NCBI RefSeq assembly: GCF_003952385.1
Contig: NZ_CP034444.1
Coordinates: forward strand, 5,531,001 to 5,595,000
Reading direction: 5' to 3'
Source: Mesorhizobium sp. M1D.F.Ca.ET.043.01.1.1
GTDB lineage: Bacteria; Pseudomonadota; Alphaproteobacteria; Rhizobiales; Rhizobiaceae
DNA length: 64,000 bases
Part shown: positions 62,241 through 64,000 of the stretch, in pieces
Layout: each line of letters begins with the position of its first letter
Numbering within the stretch: position 1 is the first letter of the stretch
Translations under genes and position numbers: made by a program
Notes under the pieces: generated by a model
Database searches by the model: none
What the model saw: the letters and a program-made list of their open reading frames with translations, nothing else
Told to the model about the DNA's origin: nothing

Positions 62241-63754
62241 CTGACCGTCTCGTCGACCGAGCGATCCGAGACGTCGATCCAGACCGTCTTCAATTCGCAG
62301 TAGTTGTCGTGCGCGAAGACCGATTTGTCGCGCCCGCCGAAGCCGGACTCTTTGTAGCCGCCGAACGGAGTGGTCGCGTCGCCTTCGCCGAAGCAGTTGA
62401 CGGTGACGACGCCGGCGCGGATTTCACGCGAAAGCTTGATCGCCTTGCGCAGGCTCCCCGTATAGACCGACGCGGTCAGGCCGTAGTTGGTGTCGTTGGC
62501 GAGCGCGATGGCCTCGGCCATCGAATTGAATGTCGTGACCGAAAGGACCGGCCCGAAGATCTCTTCCTGGAACAGGCGGCTCGAAGGCGCAACACCGTCA
62601 AAGACGGCCGGTTCGACATAGATGCCTTTTTGCGTGCCGCCGCCATGGGCGAGAGCGAGCTTTTCGGTTTTTGCATCGGCGAGAAAGGATTTCACCTTGT
62701 CGAAATGGCTCTTGCTGACGAGCGCGCCGATGCGGTTTTCCGGGTCGAGCGGGTCGCCGGTCTTCCACTCGCGCATATAGGCGCCGATCCGCTGCAGCAA
62801 TTCGTCCTTGATGCTGGCCTGGACAATAAGACGCGAGGTGGCCGAGCAGTTCTCGCCCATGTTCCAGAACGCGCCGTTGACAACCTGCTCGGCGACCAGA
62901 TCGAGATCCTCGGCATCGTCGAGGACCACCGCCGGGTTCTTGCCGCCGCATTCCAGCACGACGCGCTTGAGATTGGAATCGGCCGCATAGCGCAGGAAGC
63001 GGCGGCCAGTCGGCGTCGATCCGGTGAACGCCACCATGTCGACGCCCATATGCAGGCCGATCGGCTCGCCGACCTCCTTGCCGCCGCCCGGCACCACATT
63101 CAAGACACCAGCCGGGATGCCGGCCTCGTGAGCGAGCTCGGCGACCCGAAGCGTGGTGAGAGTGGTTTCCTGGGCGGGCTTGACGATGACCGAGCATCCC
63201 GCCGCCAGCGCAGGGCCGATCTTCCAGGCCAGCATCAGGAGCGGAAAGTTCCACGGCAGGACGCAGCCGACGACGCCGACCGGCTCGCGCACCACCATGG
63301 TCAGCGCCTTCGAGCCGACAGGCGCCGTGTTGTCGTAGAGCTTGTCGATGAGTTCGGCGTGCCAGCGGATGGTATGGATTGTGTCCGGCACGTCAACGGT
63401 CTGGCATTCGCGGATCGGCTTGCCGCTGTCGAGGCTCTCCATGACCGCAAGCTCGTGGCGGTTGCGCTCCAGGAGCTTGGCGAACTTCAGCAGCACGGCC
63501 TTGCGCTCGCCGGGGGCGAGGTGCTGCCAGCGGCCGTCGTCGAAGGCTTCCCTGGCCTTGGCCACGGCGAAATCAACATCCGTTGAATCGCATGCCGCGA
63601 TCTCGGCAAGCACTTCGCCCGTCGCCGGATTGGTCGTCTTGAATGTCTTGCCGGAATGCGCCGGACGGAATGCCCCGTCAACAAAGGCGTTGGTCGGGAA
63701 CTGAATCTCCGCGGCGAGTGCCTTGTATTCGGCGGCGGTCAAAGGCTCATGCAT
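62237..63754 (-). CDS. Aldehyde dehydrogenase (PuuC-like)
   Basis: NAD(P)-dependent dehydrogenase of 505 aa. Motifs: PWNFPLLMLAWKIGPALAAG, FTGSTPTGRRF, general base Glu in LECGGKNP near residue 273, catalytic Cys in GENCSATSRL near 307, and EEIFGPVLSV. The C-terminal GDATTPFGGYKESG and ELKTVWID match the gamma-glutamyl-aminobutyraldehyde dehydrogenase group. ATG 63754 lies inside the end of the DapA-family gene. Confidence 0.94.
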   Translation of the reverse strand: MHEPLTAAEYKALAAEIQFPTNAFVDGAFRPAHSGKTFKTTNPATGEVLAEIAACDSTDVDFAVAKAREAFDDGRWQHLAPGERKAVLLKFAKLLERNRHELAVMESLDSGKPIRECQTVDVPDTIHTIRWHAELIDKLYDNTAPVGSKALTMVVREPVGVVGCVLPWNFPLLMLAWKIGPALAAGCSVIVKPAQETTLTTLRVAELAHEAGIPAGVLNVVPGGGKEVGEPIGLHMGVDMVAFTGSTPTGRRFLRYAADSNLKRVVLECGGKNPAVVLDDAEDLDLVAEQVVNGAFWNMGENCSATSRLIVQASIKDELLQRIGAYMREWKTGDPLDPENRIGALVSKSHFDKVKSFLADAKTEKLALAHGGGTQKGIYVEPAVFDGVAPSSRLFQEEIFGPVLSVTTFNSMAEAIALANDTNYGLTASVYTGSLRKAIKLSREIRAGVVTVNCFGEGDATTPFGGYKESGFGGRDKSVFAHDNYCELKTVWIDVSDRSVDETVR

Positions 63755-64000
63755 TGGTTTGCTCCCGACGTGATCTGGGCGACCGTGCGCTTCAAGGTGG
63801 CGACGACGGTCTGAAGGGTTCGCTTTTCTTCTGAATTGAGAGGGCGCAGCGGCGCCCGCACGCCGCCTGCCTTGAGGCCGATCAGCTCGCATCCATGCTT
63901 GATCGACTGGACGAACTTTCCACATTCGAGGAAGCCCATCAGCGGCAGCATCGCGCTCATGATGGCGCGGCCCTTGTCGAAGTTCTTCTCGAGCACGCAG
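63739..64000 (-). CDS. DapA/NAL-family lyase, partial (C-terminal end only)
   Basis: The last about 87 codons of a gene entering from the right edge. The text LPLMGFLECGKFVQSIKHG, then GLKAGGVRAPLRPLN matches the C-terminal helices of dihydrodipicolinate synthase-like Schiff-base aldolases. Its stop overlaps the dehydrogenase start by 16 bases. Such lyases accompany oxidase plus aldehyde dehydrogenase genes in hydroxyproline-type and sugar-acid pathways. Confidence 0.8.
   Translation of the reverse strand, partial: CVLEKNFDKGRAIMSAMLPLMGFLECGKFVQSIKHGCELIGLKAGGVRAPLRPLNSEEKRTLQTVVATLKRTVAQITSGANQCMSL

Noticed and set aside
1..64000. CRISPR arrays, integrases, transposases or terminal repeats
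   Set aside because: No regularly spaced repeats and no recombinase-like proteins were recognised in either strand; the region looks accessory in content but without visible mobility genes.

Overview
The window looks like an accessory or catabolic region of a high-GC alphaproteobacterium, most likely a Mesorhizobium- or Rhizobium-like member of the Hyphomicrobiales. This is inferred from the density of solute-uptake operons with one-gene regulators, an opine-type binding protein, PotABCD-type and polar-amino-acid ABC systems, FixL/FixJ-style two-component genes, Ohr and DHA2-type EmrAB. No rRNA, tRNA, CRISPR array, phage block or intact insertion sequence was found. Every call rests on reading translations and motifs by eye; no database search was run.

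Layout. (1) 1-2.8 kb, minus strand: a polar amino acid/opine ABC transporter (binding protein and two permeases, the last running off the edge) behind a GntR/FCD regulator. (2) 2.9-8.8 kb, plus: LysR regulator, a fused small-molecule kinase plus class III PLP phospho-lyase-like enzyme, an orphan PotF-like binding protein and a CE7 acetyl esterase. (3) 9.2-13.8 kb: a family 5 peptide/oligo binding protein and a CocE-like hydrolase, divergent from an XRE-like regulator that appears to have a leaderless mRNA. (4) 14.1-20.1 kb: LacI regulator divergent from a complete PotDABC-type transporter and an MTAP/PNP-family phosphorylase, with perfect LacI palindromes between them. (5) 20.9-22.2 kb: an MFS transporter. 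(6) 22.4-37.6 kb: two close paralogs of a winged-helix/STAND ATPase/TPR regulator bracket an AEC carrier, a secreted alpha/beta hydrolase, a complete malonate decarboxylase operon (mdcACDEGBH) and ohr.

(7) 37.8-50.1 kb: two divergent short-chain dehydrogenases, a truncated AraC gene, a small exported protein, Dps, two sensor kinases, two response regulators, a haloperoxidase-like hydrolase, a bicupin and an EmrAB-type efflux pair. This part has a stress-response flavour. (8) 50.8-60.9 kb: a divergent catabolic locus under one GntR/FCD regulator. The minus arm holds a TIM-barrel isomerase/dehydratase, a polar-amino-acid-type ABC transporter, a QsuD-like quinate/shikimate dehydrogenase, a CHMI-type tautomerase, type II dehydroquinase and a decayed MocA-family gene. 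The plus arm holds an intradiol dioxygenase, an HpaH-type hydratase, an HpaI-type aldolase and a signal-less PBP-fold protein. (9) 60.9-64 kb, minus: DapA-family lyase (partial), PuuC-like aldehyde dehydrogenase and PuuB-like FAD amine oxidase, all overlapping.

The most interesting system is (8). It can be read as quinate/shikimate to dehydroshikimate to a ring compound, then ring cleavage followed by tautomerase, hydratase and aldolase steps, mixing intradiol chemistry with enzymes normally found in the homoprotocatechuate meta pathway. A near-identical promoter/operator module sits in front of both arms. The fused kinase/phospho-lyase in (2) and the LacI-controlled Pot transporter plus nucleoside phosphorylase in (4) are the next most interesting.
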